DNA of 64,000 nt from Sparassis latifolia (Eukaryota > Basidiomycota > Agaricomycetes > Polyporales > Sparassidaceae): contig CM031561.1 of the NCBI GenBank assembly GCA_018466975.1, positions 558,001 through 622,000 of the forward strand. The letters run 5' to 3'. Position numbers and translations under genes: made by a program. Position 1 is the first letter of the stretch, and each line of letters opens with the position of its first letter. Shown piece by piece: positions 35,834 to 47,425 of the stretch. The notes beneath the pieces were generated by a model that worked only from the letters and a program-made list of their open reading frames with translations, did not search any database and was not told where the DNA came from.

Positions 35834-38800
35834 CCTCGGGACCTTCGCGTATTTCTATGGAAATGAGGGCCGTCGGTGGTAGAACGACGAGTTGTACAAT
35901 GACGAATGCTGCAAGGCTTCGTCCGTGGTCCGTGGTCTTGTGAGTAGAGCGGGCAACCACGCCCTTGAACCACTCGTGGAGTGCATGATACAGGCCTGCG
36001 CGATATCAGGATCATCTCAAGCCATAATTTGAATTATCTGCGCGATCTTCGTGAAGCTGATAGCGCGGCGGAAGCAGGTAGTTGGCACGAGGCTTCGGCA
36101 GAGATGAACGTCAGTGGTAGCCTCGTGAAAATCAAGCATCCACGTATGACCCATGACGTCGCGACGTGGGGAGATCGCCCGCAATTGGCCCCAGTGGTTG
36201 CACGTTGTGCAGTCTAGACAATGATTCGTGGGCCGCGGAACGCTCAAGAACTTGACGAATAACAAAGATGCGAGGGAGCGGTTAGGTAGACAGGCGTGAT
36301 CTCAGCCTGAGGCCAAAGGCCGCGCGACTTGTCCCGATTGTAAAGTGCTGGACCAACAAGGTGGCGCGATCCTATACGGTGGAGGGTGAAGGAGTGCCGC
36401 GGAAGCTGAAGGGTGTCATGCACAAGCACGTAAGCATGGTAGTTCGTCCAGGCTGGGGCTTTCGCGACGCGCAACATCTAGCGCCAGAACTGGGGAAGGT
36501 GCGTTTACCGCATAGTCAGCGAGAGGATCTGAGCGTACAGAGAGAGGCACTCACTCACTGGCATGTACGAATCCTTCTTTTCGTTTGTATGGGTTGGATA
36601 GAGCTGAAGCTGCAGCAGATCGTGCTGGCTGAAGAAGCCAAAACCCAGGATGGCGGCGAGGAACGACCCTGTCTGTAGGTCCTAGTTTGCAATAGCGATC
36701 CAGTAGACAGAGCGGATGGTAATATCATTGGTGACTAACTAAAAGGTAGTATCCAAACAAAATTTCATGGACATGGGTTCACGGCGCCGTGAAATTACTA
36801 GCTCACCGAGCAAGGCGGTGTCTGCAGAGCAATCCAGCCACCCAACGGACAAGGGAAATTTCTGTGATATCCTAGACTGTGCGACTTCCTGGAGGTGGTG
36901 TGGGGAAGGGGGAGGGGGTAGTAAATGGACTCAAGCAGCAATGGCGGCATCCCACGCTGCTGGGGTGGAGGGAGTTATAAAATCAGACGGACCGTAGTCA
37001 TCCAACCCCAAAGTAGTACACCTGTCGTCCAGGGCATGACTGTGAGGCAAGGTGGTAAGATAAGGTATAAGTGCGTGCCTGCTGAGGAAGACGACATTGG
37101 CAAGCTTCCAGTCCATCCTCGTGCAGCCATGCTACCCACGAAAAAAGGAGGGATTCAGGGTTGGGTGGGAAGGGATGAGGGTGAACTGTGTCGCCTCTAG
37201 TAGGACGCAACGGTGGGACACGATGAGCGGCGACGACGATGCGCGCGAAGGCCAGGCGACTTCAATCTCAAAGCGCAGTCGTTAGCACGGAAAAATGTTT
37301 GGGTGAGCACAAGGGACAGGATAGCCCACAACAATATCGTCAGGAAGGGGGGAATGGAGAAGGGACAGATGGGCCGTTCACGCGCCCGCAGGGTGTATGT
37401 CGCAGCGAAAATAATTACGTATCCCTCCACCGCTTCCACTGGTAAATCACGAGTGTACGTAGGATGATGATGACGACGATGAAAGTCTTAGCATTTATAC
37501 TGCGAGCAGGCAAACAAGTGCCAAGGTACAGTGTGCTACGTAGTTAGACTCATAACTACTGGCTGGCGAGACGGGTATGGTAACGGGAAGCGTCAAAACA
37601 TGCTGCGGTGCAGCATGGCTTATGAGAGTGTACGCAGGACCGATGAGGACAGGGCAACTTCAGATGGGTATCGCGCCGATAATCATAGCACAGGTCTGGA
37701 AGCGCTAGGCCAGTCTAAGGTACGAGAGAGTGAAAGAACATACCAAGAGGAATCCGGAGACGTTCGTCGAGGCCCTGCATGTGGCACGTTGCATATGGGA
37801 GCTGCCTATTCAGGGACCGATACCGGCAGGCAGAATTCCGTTATTTGCGGATATTATTTGCGGAAAAGCAATAATAATAAAATAAAAGAGGATGCGATGC
37901 GAACGAACCTATCAATTTGTCCTGACGAAGATACGCATCGATCAGATGTCGGACGACTCGACCGGAAGAGCTCGTCCTAGCCAGCTAGTGGCGAACCAGA
38001 ACTCAGAACAAAAGGAGATGGCGGCGAACCCACTCTTCCTATTTCCGTGCACTGCGGTGTGCTGCTGGAGAGGGGGCCGGCGGTCTTCCCCAGGCGTTCC
38101 TGAATGGGACCAATACCGGTTACCTACCTACCTACCTATCGTCGCAACGCCTTCGCGCATCCAGACACGTCGAGGCTGTGTCAGACGGTGATCCTTTGCA
38201 GTCGCGATTGGGACGAGATGCGCGGAACAGTGCTAGTATGATGCGGGCGTCCCACGGGTGACGCCTGCTGGAGCGCGCCAAGGTACTGTACCAATATTCA
38301 GAGACGAGTCCGATACGTGGCATGCCTGGCCAGAGGGGCAGACGCATTGCGAGTTGCCTGGTGTAGCGTCCGCGCGCGTCACGCACGCGACACACACAGA
38401 ATCAGATCGTGTTCCACGCTCGCGCGCCCTGGGCCCGCCGCGAACTCGATATAATCGGTGCACACCCCACACTGTCCTGAACAGCGGCAGCACAGTATTA
38501 TCTTGCTTGTTCTCGAGCCGCAGTGGGCCCCAGTGGTCATGTCGGGTTCGCGACAGAGAATAAACAGGCCTAATAATTTGGCTACATTAGTCATAGAATA
38601 CAGGACAAAAAATGCGGCGCTTCCGTACTGTCTTCGACATTAGTCTTCCAGGCATGAAAAACAGTAAATGGCGGGCCAATGGTCACAGATAGTCTTCAGA
38701 CTGAATACGGTAGGCGGATTTTCGCAACGCCTTCTCCTCGGGTTGCACACGAGGCCGCGCGAGATCGAATCTGAGGTGCACTAGGCCCTGTCACTCGCAC

Positions 38801-38878
38801 CAACACCTTCAGTTGCCATCCGCAGTACGTTCACGAGCATCAAAAGCAAGCAAGATGCGTGGCCACAAGGCATCTCTG
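35339..38878. repeat. Segmental duplication, copy 1
   Basis: Starting within the GNAT gene (GGCTTCGTGATGG), this 3.5-kb stretch is matched in order by 41957-45231. A sample of about 180 bp (38160 versus 44510) differs at roughly one base in 14 by eye, plus small indels. Apart from the GNAT 3' part it holds no intact gene. Two short minus-strand open stretches (about 36590-36690, ILGFGFFSQHDLLQLQLYP; about 36800-36890, WLDCSADTALLG) are also seen in copy 2, but so is the surrounding DNA. Confidence 0.9.
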
Positions 38879-39768
38879 ACGTATGCATTGAATATCACGT
38901 CCCTGTGGTCTGCCAGCATATCTGAACAATGAAATGTTGAATATCTATCCATTTTGTTGTTCGAGTGACCCCTAGACAAAGATGTCACGACTCGCGCAGT
39001 TCAACTAGTCTAGTTTTTAACGCGGGGGACCGATCAACTCGCCTGCAAGAGAATGAGTCGGAGCTGGAAATGAGAGAACAAGCGCTCGCCGCAAGCTCAC
39101 GGTGCACAGATACTACATACTCCAGGGAAGCGGTCGTTGTTTCATTCGAGATATCTCAGTCAAATGGCATGCCTTTTAAGCTGTAGGAGACAAGCAAAAG
39201 AAGCACATCCAAAGGGTAACAAGAGAAGTAACTACTGAGGATGGGTTGTGAAAGTTCTGGCTTGAACTTGGACACTGTCACATCCCAATAATTTTGTTCC
39301 GCCTTCTAGCATAAGACTGTTGAAGAAATCCAGAGGACTAATTGCAGGGAGTCACTCTGGCTACCACTACCATAGTTGTAATCAGTGCGGCATATATCCC
39401 CCACCTAAAATACAGTACTAGTGGATTTAGCTGTTCTGAGGGCCCCGAGGCATAGTTTTTCTCAAAATAAATCCAGTCTACAGACAGTACATAACAGGAG
39501 AACACCCTGTGTACCAGAGAGCTATGAGGATGCGGCAGAAACGCGAGACTTGCATGAGTAGATGAGAACACGTTTTGACGCGTCGCGTGTGCACGTGATT
39601 TGCGGAGATGAAAATACCCAACCTACCGATAAGGACCACCGTATTGATAGCAGACGCCAGACACGGATATCCTGAGGAACGAAGGTTGAAGCAGAGTGTC
39701 AGTCTGCCTTTGGGAGACTAAGTCCAACCTGCCACGTGGAAACGACAGATAAACACGTTGTCCAATGA
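38879..39768. other. Unique spacer between duplication copy 1 and the gamma-tubulin relic
   Basis: This 890-bp AT-richer stretch shows no ORF with family features, no repeat and no RNA gene that I can recognise. Confidence 0.4.
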
Positions 39769-41490
39769 ATGCCTCGAGACTTTGTAACACTACGGCTGGG
39801 ACAATGTGGAAATTGGCAGGGTATGAACCAGATTAAAGAGCATCTGATGACCTTACTGATTCAACTTGCAGTGGGATCGGCCTTTTGGCATCGTCTCTGT
39901 ATGGAACACGGGATCAATGAAGATGGGATCCTGGAAGATTTGTCTATGGATGCGGGCGATCGGAAAAGCGCGTTTTTTTACCAAGCAGATGATGAGCACT
40001 ACATTCCAAGAGCGATTCTCGTAGACTTGGAGCCAAGGGTGCGTTGGCTTACCCAGAGCAGTAGGATTCGATGAAGCTGACGCGTGACACAGGTCATCAA
40101 CAACATTCTGTCGTCCCCTTATTCACGGCTCTATAATCCAGAGAACATATTCATGTCAAAGGATGGTGGCGGAGCAGGTAACAACTGGACTCAAGGCTAT
40201 TCGTCGGGGGAAGAAGTTTATGAAGATTTAATGGAGATGATAGATCGTGAGACCGAGGAGTGTGACTCACTTGAGGTGCGTAGAAACAACACAACTTCTC
40301 CCTCGCAATGAAAAATACGACTCTCCACAGGCATTCATGGTTATGCATTCGATTGCTGGGGGAACGGGATCCGGACTCGGGTCTTTTCTTCTCGAACGCC
40401 TGAATGATAGGTTTCCCAGGAAATTGTTACAAATGTACAGTGTCTTTCCTAATACCCAAGAGGGTGATGTCGTTGTACAACCATATAACGCCTTGCTCAC
40501 GCTCAAACGCCTTGTTAATAATGCAAACTCCGTGATCGTCTTGGACAACGGAGCACAGATTGCAGCTGATACACTTCGCATTCAGACCCCCTCGTTCGAT
40601 CAAACAAATCGACTCGCCGCTACTATCATCGCAGCTAGCACGCAAACAATCAGATTTCCTCGCACTCTGTATTCCGACCTCGTCAGTTTGGCGGCGTCGT
40701 TGATTCCGACTCCCCGCTGCCATTTCCTTACTACATCCTACACCCCCTTCACCAATGACCAAATCGAGGAGGTGTGTTGTCCGCGCTACCAAATATGTTA
40801 TACGTACTCTCCAGCTGAGTTCGTTTTCCAAGGCAAAACCTGTCAGACGAACGACACTATTGGATGTCACGCGACGATCGTTGCAGCCTAGAAACCGCAT
40901 GGTATCTGCTCCCCTCACGAAGACTTCTGTATATATCTCCAACATCAACATCATCAAGGCGATGTTGACCCGAATGAGGTTAGTCATATAATCTAGTTTG
41001 TCGAACTGACTCACGAGGCTCTAGCGTAGATTCACCAGTGTCTGCTTCGTATTCGAGAGCGACAATTGATTACTTTCATTCCCTGAGGTCCTGCAACGAT
41101 TCAGATTGCCCTAGCACGTAGATCTCCATACATCCACACGAACGTGTCAGCGGTGTGATGCTGGCGAATCATACCAGTATTACCTCGGTAAGGTGTGCTT
41201 TGTTGTTTCTGTTCAACGAGCTCATACAAGAGTTAGGTTTTCAAATGGATGCTGGATCAGTTTGACAGACTTTTTAAGCGGAATGCGTTCCTGGAGCAAT
41301 ATAAGAAATTTGAGAACATCCTGGAAGAATTCGACATCGCTAGGTTAGTGGAGCTTAAGTGGAGTGAGTTATCATACTGATTCTTAACAGGGCAACTTGT
41401 GATGATTTTCAGAAAGAGTACAAAGCATGTGAGAGTCCGGATTATGTATCTTATGGGTCCTTAGAAGAGTCATCGGGATGATATTGGGGA
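39769..41490 (+). pseudogene. Gamma-tubulin pseudogene with introns retained
   Basis: The start reads [17 protein letters not shown]. After an intron come [46 protein letters not shown], the GTP-binding loop [35 protein letters not shown] and [18 protein letters not shown]. Later pieces are [33 protein letters not shown] and KEYKACESPDYVSYG, ending at TGA 41488. Breaks: a lost base near 40955 (after ISNINII), TGA at 41084 where tryptophan is expected, and another frameshift near 41143. Residues are also missing from the DNGA-IAAD segment. Introns remain in place, so this is a decayed DNA copy, not a retrocopy. A functional gamma-tubulin gene should exist elsewhere. Confidence 0.85.
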
Positions 41491-41956
41491 CCAACACCAG
41501 GATCATAATGGTGCAGTGGTCCTGCATGCATTGTCGACATAGGCTGTGGTGTGAAGTCGACGTAGGGACTCATGCAATGTGGAAATTGAAGTACCGGTAG
41601 TGCAGAATATATAACTGATGATGACAGCCCGTTGTTCCTACGCAAAGTCTAACCCGGCACAGGTACAGCATGACCGCATTAGATATGTGACCTATAAGGA
41701 TGCATCGGTGAGTCTTGTTCGTTACATTACATTGGACTCATTCGTTCTGACCCTTCCAGCAGCCAAGGATCTATGGCACATGAACAGATATGCTATTTCT
41801 TGGATAGTTCGAGACACTAGCACATGACCAGACGCTAAGGCAGATACAACAGAGAACATATTATTCAACATCAGCCCTTGGAGCTCCAATCCCTTGTTCA
41901 CTGTTTCCTGGCTGCAGCGACTTCAGCCATTCTCGTGCAATTGGGGCATTCACCAG
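41491..41956. other. Spacer before duplication copy 2
   Basis: No gene is supported. A 64-residue minus-strand frame (41451-41645, rich in Pro, Tyr, His) has no match I know. Confidence 0.3.
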
Positions 41957-42390
41957 GCTTCGTGATGGTCGACCGCACCAAAGACGACGCAGTCGTCGGA
42001 TACGTGCTGGGAACGCCTGACACGCGCGCATTCGAAGCTCGGGCGAACACGGAGTGGTAACCCCCGCGTAGACGCGAACCCGTCTGCACACCCGGACGAC
42101 CCTTCCCTGAAGCCTGCGAACGAAGCAGACGCACGAAACGCGCATTTCTTGCACAACTCCCCGCGCGCTTCCACCTAGGCTGTCGCGTTTTCTCGATATC
42201 TTGCCGGAGTACCGGTGGCAGGAATGGGGGGGGAAGCTGATTGCACAGGCGGTGCAGAATCTGAGGGAAGAGCACGGGTTGGCCCGCCTGTGGTTCCGCG
42301 AAATGCTACGAGAGGCTGGGCTTCAAAGTACTCGACGGCCTCCCGCGCGGACTATGGGTTTGATATTCGAAGACTTCAACGTAGGATGAC
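41957..42390 (+). pseudogene. GNAT acetyltransferase pseudogene in duplication copy 2
   Basis: The stretch matches the intact gene at 35339-35830. FVMVDRTKDDAVVGYVLGTP is preserved, then a stop (TAA) follows EFEW-like TEW at 42058, and the downstream part is shifted and carries deletions. LPEYRWQEWGGKLIAQAV keeps the acetyl-CoA loop but has lost its first conserved Gly context (QRQGWG to RWQEWG). The first 60 codons of the gene are not present. Confidence 0.85.
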
Positions 42391-45231
42391 ATAGCCTCGG
42401 GACCTTCGCGGATTTCTATGGAAATGAGGGCTGTGAGTGGCAGAACGACGAGCTGTACGGTGACGAATGCTGCGACGCATGGTCCGTGGTCCGTGGTCTT
42501 GTGAGCAGAGCGGGCCGGACAAAGCAACCATGCCGTTGAACCACTCGGAGTACACGATACAGCGCTACACGATATCCTACGATATCAGGATCATCTGAAG
42601 CGATGATTTGAATTACCTGTGCGATCATCTTGAAGCTGCTAGTTCGGGGAAGTAAGTCGTTGGCACGAGGCGTTGGCAGAGTCGTTACCTCGTGAAAACC
42701 AAGCATCCGCGTGAGACCCATGACGTCGCGACGTGGGGAGATCCCCTGCAATTGGCCCGAGTGGTTGCACGTTGTGCAGTCTAGGCAACGATGTGTGCGC
42801 CGCGGGATGCTCAAGAACTCCACGAAGAACCAAGGCGGGAGGACAGGCGTGACATCCTCGCGCTAAAGACCGCGCGACTCGTTCCGCACGTATCGCCCGA
42901 TTGCAGAGTGCTGGACCAACAAGGCGGCGCGATCCTGTAGGGTGGAAGGTCTGACGGTGTGCCGCGGACGCTGAAGCGTGTCATGCGCAAGCACGTAAGC
43001 ATCGTAGTTCGTCGCGACGCGTAACATCTAGAGCCAGAACTAGGAGAATACGTCTACCGCATCGTCAGCGGGAGGGTCTGAGCACACAGAGAGAGGGACT
43101 CACTCATGTACGAGTCCTTCTTTTCGTCTGTATGGGTTGGATAGAGCTGGAGCTGGAGCAGATCGTGCTGGCTGAAGAAGCCAAAACCCAGGATGGCGGC
43201 GAAGAACAACACTGACTGCAGGTCCTAGTTTGCAATAGTTATCCAGTAGGCAGGGCGGATGCTAATACCATTGGCGACTAATTAAAAGGTAGTGTCCCAA
43301 GAACATTTCATGGGCATTGGTTCACAGCGCCGTGAAATTACCGGCTCACCGAGCGAGGCGGTGTCTGCAGAGCAATCCAACCACGCAACGCACAGGGGAA
43401 AATCCCGTGGCATCCTTAGTAAATTGTGCGACTTCCTGGTGGTGGTAGTGGCAGTGGCGGTGGCGGTGGCGACGACGGTGAGGAATGGACTCAAGTACCA
43501 ATGACAGTACCCCATGCAACTCGGGAAGGAGGGGGGGGTATAAAAATCGGACAGACGACGGTGATCCAACCCCCAAGGTGGTACTGTACACCTGTCGCTC
43601 AGGGCATGACTGCGAGTCAGGGTGGCGAGATAACGTATAAGCATGTAGCGTACCTGCCGGGGAGCGAGAACTGAATGAAGATGACATTACCAAGCTGCCA
43701 GCCCGCCCGTGTGCAGCCACGCTACCCACGAAAAAAGTTGGGGGCGAAGGGATGAGCGCGAACTGTGTAACATCTGTTGGCCGCGTGTTGGCCGCGACGA
43801 TGGGACACGATGAACGGCTCCGACGACGATTCGTGCGAGGACCAGGCGGCTTCAGCCTCAGAGCACAATCCACAGCATAGTAAAATATTTGCGTGGGCAC
43901 AGGGGACAGGATAGCCCATGACAATATCGTCAGGAAGGGGAGAAGAGAGAAGGAAGTAGGTGCCGTCTGCGCGCCCGCAGGGTGTATGTCGCGTACCCGC
44001 AGCTATCCCTCCACCGCTTCCAGTAGTAGGTACTAAATCACGAGTGTACACAAGATAGTTGAGGACAAAGCAACAGATGGGTATCGCGTCGATAGCGCAG
44101 GCCTGGAAGCGCTAGGCTAGGTACGAGAGAGTGAAAGACATACCTAGAGGGGGAGGTTCGCCGAGGCCCTGCATCTGGCACGCTGTATGGGAGTACAGGT
44201 CCCCGTATAGGCATGCCCACAACCGGCAGAATTCCATTATTCGGTGAGAATAGCCAACAGAGTGCGATAATAATAATAAAGGGCAACGTGCCGGCGCGAA
44301 CGACCATTCAATTCGTCCTGACGAAGATACGCATTGGGCCAGACGGACGACTCGACCGGACGAGTTCCTCCCAGCCAGCTAGCGGCGAACCAGAACTCAG
44401 AACGAAACCCACTCGTCCTATTTCCGTGCACTGCAGTTTCGCCGCTGGAAGGAGGGGGCCGGCGGTCTTCCCCACCTATCGTCGCCACGTCTTCGCGCGT
44501 CCAGACACGTCGAGGCTGTGTCAGACGGTGATCCTCTGCAGTCGCGATTGGGACGAGGATGCGCGGAACGGTGCTAGTATGACGCGGGCCGTCCCACGGG
44601 TGCCGCCTGCTGGGGCGCGCCCAGGTACTGTACCAATAATTTCCAGAGACGAGTCCGATACGTGGCATGCCCGGCCAGAGGGAGGCGCATTACGAGTTGC
44701 CTGGAGTGGCGGAGTCCGCGCGTGTCACGCGCGCGACGCGCACGGAATCAGATCGCGCGCCCTGGGCCCGCCGCGAACTCGATATATTTGGTGCATGCGC
44801 CGGGCTGCCTTCAGCAGTCGCAGCGCAGCATCATCTCGCCGTTCTCGAGCCGCAGACCGCGGCGGACGTGGGCCTGTTGTTTATATCGAGTCCGTGACGG
44901 AAAACAAACGGGCCTGAATGGGCTCCATCAGTCCGTTGAATACAGGACAAAAATGCGACGCTTCCGTACTGTCTTCGACATTAGTCTTCCAGGCATGAGA
45001 AACAGCAAACGGCGGGCCAATGGTCACGGATTGTCTTCAGACAGAATAAGCCGATTTTCGCAACGCGTCCTTGTCGGGTTGCACACGAGGCCGCGCGAGA
45101 TCGAATCTGAGGTGCACTAGGCCCGCCGCGAACCTGTCACTCGCACCAACACCTTCAGTTGACATCCGCAGTACGTTCACGAGCATCAAAAATGGAAAGC
45201 AAGCAAGATGCGCGGCCACAAGGCATCTCTG
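41957..45231. repeat. Segmental duplication, copy 2 (diverged)
   Basis: Colinear with 35339-38878 but about 265 bp shorter through scattered deletions. It carries a GGTGGC-type trinucleotide expansion at about 43438-43475 that copy 1 lacks. The right end of homology (GCCACAAGGCATCTCTG) falls near 45231, 225 bp before the EMC10 stop codon. Confidence 0.9.
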
Positions 45232-45457
45232 CACCAGCTGATTTTCAATTCAGTGCACAGAGGGTTCTAGGTATTCATATTTTGTAGTGCTGCGATCGAG
45301 ATGCGTGATGGCTTGTTCGAGATGAATTCATACGCCGCACTGGGCTCTTCGCGAACCCGGCGGTACAGCACGGAGAATTCTCGAATTTCGACAGGGCGAA
45401 ACAAGCAATCATTTGTGCGGGTGTCAGCTAGATACAGGGAAGATCGATGCCGCTGTG

Positions 45458-46415
45458 TTAACGCCTACTGCCCCCAGCACGTCCACCTTCTTCCTCAGCG
45501 CCGGGGGCCATGACTGCACGAATAATTGATCAGCGAAGGGGAGATATGGTAAGGAGGGAGAGCGTGTACTGACGGAGGAAGAGGAGGATGACGACGCCGT
45601 ACAACCAGTACTTCTGGAACAGCGTCTTTTCGGGAAGAGGCTCGACCGGCTTGCCTTCCGGAGAGAGAGGCGGGGGTACGCGCAGCTGAGGTCTGCGCGC
45701 GGCGGGGCGGGGCGATGCGAGTCAGCAATGGAAATGAAGAAGAAACTAATGGGCGAAAATTGGCTGGGCTGATGGGACTTACAGAGGAGGGAGCCTGGGA
45801 GCGGCGAGTGAGAGGGTGGAGTTGGCCAGGAAGGCAAAAGCGGGGGCCTCGGGCGGACTAGAGCGCGCGGTTGAATCTATGGGTGCAGGCTTACTGCGGC
45901 GCATCTTGGGACATGCGCCATCGTGGGGGGTGGGAGAGAGAAAGTAGTCGAGAGCGAAGGGGGTGCCATCGTGTGTTACGTGAACGACGATATGTTCATG
46001 GGTACTCTTGGATAGGTGGCACTAGACAGAGGTAGGCACAGGAAGGGTGTCAGGACGGTCCGCCGAGGGAACGGCGGATGGATGGAGCGAGGAGAGAGAG
46101 AGAGCTTACGGCCTTGACGGCAGAAATGTGCCAGAGAGAAGGGTCGGCGTCGGGGCGCGGCTCTAGTGCGACCTGGTAGAGAGCACCAGGGATATTCTCG
46201 GGTGCGAGCGCAAGGCGGGAGAGGTCGGCGGGGAGAGACTGGGATGGGAGGAGCCTGGCATGGGCGCCGGGGCCGATTCCAGACACAGACAGGGACGCGC
46301 GCTGGACAAAGGGAGAGTCTGGGAGCGAGGGATGATACACTCGGTGGAACACACGGAGAGAGTGGTCGGCGAGGACGAGCAGAGGGAGGAGCGCGAGGGC
46401 GAGCAGCCGGAGCAT
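45458..46415 (-). CDS. EMC10: ER membrane protein complex subunit 10
   Basis: EMC10 is part of the conserved insertase that places tail-anchored and multipass proteins into the ER membrane. Four exons (46110-46415, 45783-46021, 45574-45692, 45458-45513) give 239 aa. A signal peptide (MLRLLALALLPLLVLADH) starts the chain. The lumenal beta-rich domain includes LYQVALEPRPD, HEHIVVHVTHDGTPFALDY and AFLANSTLSLAAPRLPPLPQ. A typical EMC10 C-terminus follows: PEKTLFQKYWLYGVVILLFL as the membrane helix, then a Gly-rich tail (MAPGAEEEGGRAGG). It is divergent from the small ORF at 46868. Confidence 0.88.
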
Positions 46416-46867
46416 GATCGCTGGACGTGAGCAGGACGCGCGCGCGCGGCAGCTCAGCGAATCGCGTCGACGCTCCGTCTCATTGGCTGACCATCCTTCC
46501 CGATTGGGGACACCACCCACGAACTCACACCGAGGTGCCACGGTGCGCCGAGACCGACCCGCGAGCTGGCTTCTCTCCCGACTTGTCCTCCTCCCTCTGA
46601 TCCTGCCTAGTCTTGTGCTATGTTTTGCGCGCAGGATTCGTGGAGGGTTCGTCGCTCGCGTCTGGGGTAGACAGGAGCCTGATTGGTCAGGACGGGAGAG
46701 AAGAATCTCATTGGCCGGCTCGGGAGGCCTGGATCGCTATTGGTCTGGACGCTGCGAGTGTGCTACGGCCGAGACTTGAGGGATGGCTCATAAAGCGGTA
46801 GCCAACCAGCTGCCCCTCCCCCACTGTCCCCCAGCCGTCGCTCACACCATCCCGCAACTCCGCTCAC
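46416..46867 (+). promoter_or_regulatory. Divergent promoter with regularly spaced CCAAT boxes
   Basis: ATTGG (inverted CCAAT) occurs at 46492, 46682, 46710 and 46739. The last three are 28 and 29 bp apart. CCAAT is the binding site of the fungal HAP/NF-Y complex. They lie about 125-185 bp before the ATG at 46868. Confidence 0.55.
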
Positions 46868-47425
46868 ATGCAGTTTCCTCTCTCTCCAGAGGCCTCCCTC
46901 CCGACCCCACCCCACTCCCCGGGCTCGCTCGTGCCCGTCCAGCCAGCGACCGGTCTCCTCGACTCCCTCGCTGCCTTTTACCAGCAGGAGCGCTACTGGA
47001 TACACCACGCCCGCGCCGCAATCGAGCTCGCCATCAGCAAAGGCGCAGATGCAAAGGCGATCACCTACCCTACCCCTCCCAGCTCTGACTCTTCCCCTTC
47101 CTCCTCGTCCTCTCCAGCTGCTTCTCCCGAAGCCGCCTCCGATGACCCGGCCGTCAAAGCCGAACCCGGCCCCGACGTCGAGCTCTCCGTCATCAGGGCT
47201 AACACCCGCTGGATGCGCCGCAAGAACATCATGCGCCTCAAGCTCGACGGCGTCTCCTCCCACTCCCACTTCCGTCACCGGCGACCCATGCGCGCCCCAC
47301 ACGACGAGCCCGGCGCCCGCCTCCTCGAGATGTTCTCCGCCCTCGTCGACGCACGCATGGAGAGCTGCATCCGTGTCTCCACCCTCGTCCAGCGTGCCAG
47401 CCGCCCAGACTACCACATCTGTTGA
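46868..47425 (+). CDS. Unrecognised 185-aa protein
   Basis: A single exon starts with MQFPLSPEASLPTPPHSPGS. It has a helical part (LLDSLAAFYQQERYWIHHAR, AIELAISKGADAK), a Ser/Pro/Ala-rich low-complexity linker (about 68-98), and a basic segment (TRWMRRKNIMRLKLDG) leading to another helix (RLLEMFSALVDARMESCIRV). There is no signal peptide or membrane span. The strong start context and CCAAT-rich promoter suggest a real gene. I do not recognise a family and make no functional claim. Confidence 0.6.
   Translation: MQFPLSPEASLPTPPHSPGSLVPVQPATGLLDSLAAFYQQERYWIHHARAAIELAISKGADAKAITYPTPPSSDSSPSSSSSPAASPEAASDDPAVKAEPGPDVELSVIRANTRWMRRKNIMRLKLDGVSSHSHFRHRRPMRAPHDEPGARLLEMFSALVDARMESCIRVSTLVQRASRPDYHIC

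Noticed and set aside
37531..38191. ORFs of 99-149 aa in duplication copy 1
   Set aside because: They are not kept open in copy 2 and show no domain.
39769..41490. A functional divergent gamma-tubulin
   Set aside because: At least two frameshifts and a TGA in a conserved Trp position cannot be removed with plausible introns.
35834..45457. A search by eye for tRNA or rRNA genes in the gene-poor region
   Set aside because: No cloverleaf with conserved T-arm and acceptor pairing was found; a covariance-model scan would be decisive.
46763..47416. A 217-aa minus-strand ORF opposite the orphan gene
   Set aside because: Gly/Val/Arg-rich composition typical of the antisense of a GC-rich coding exon.
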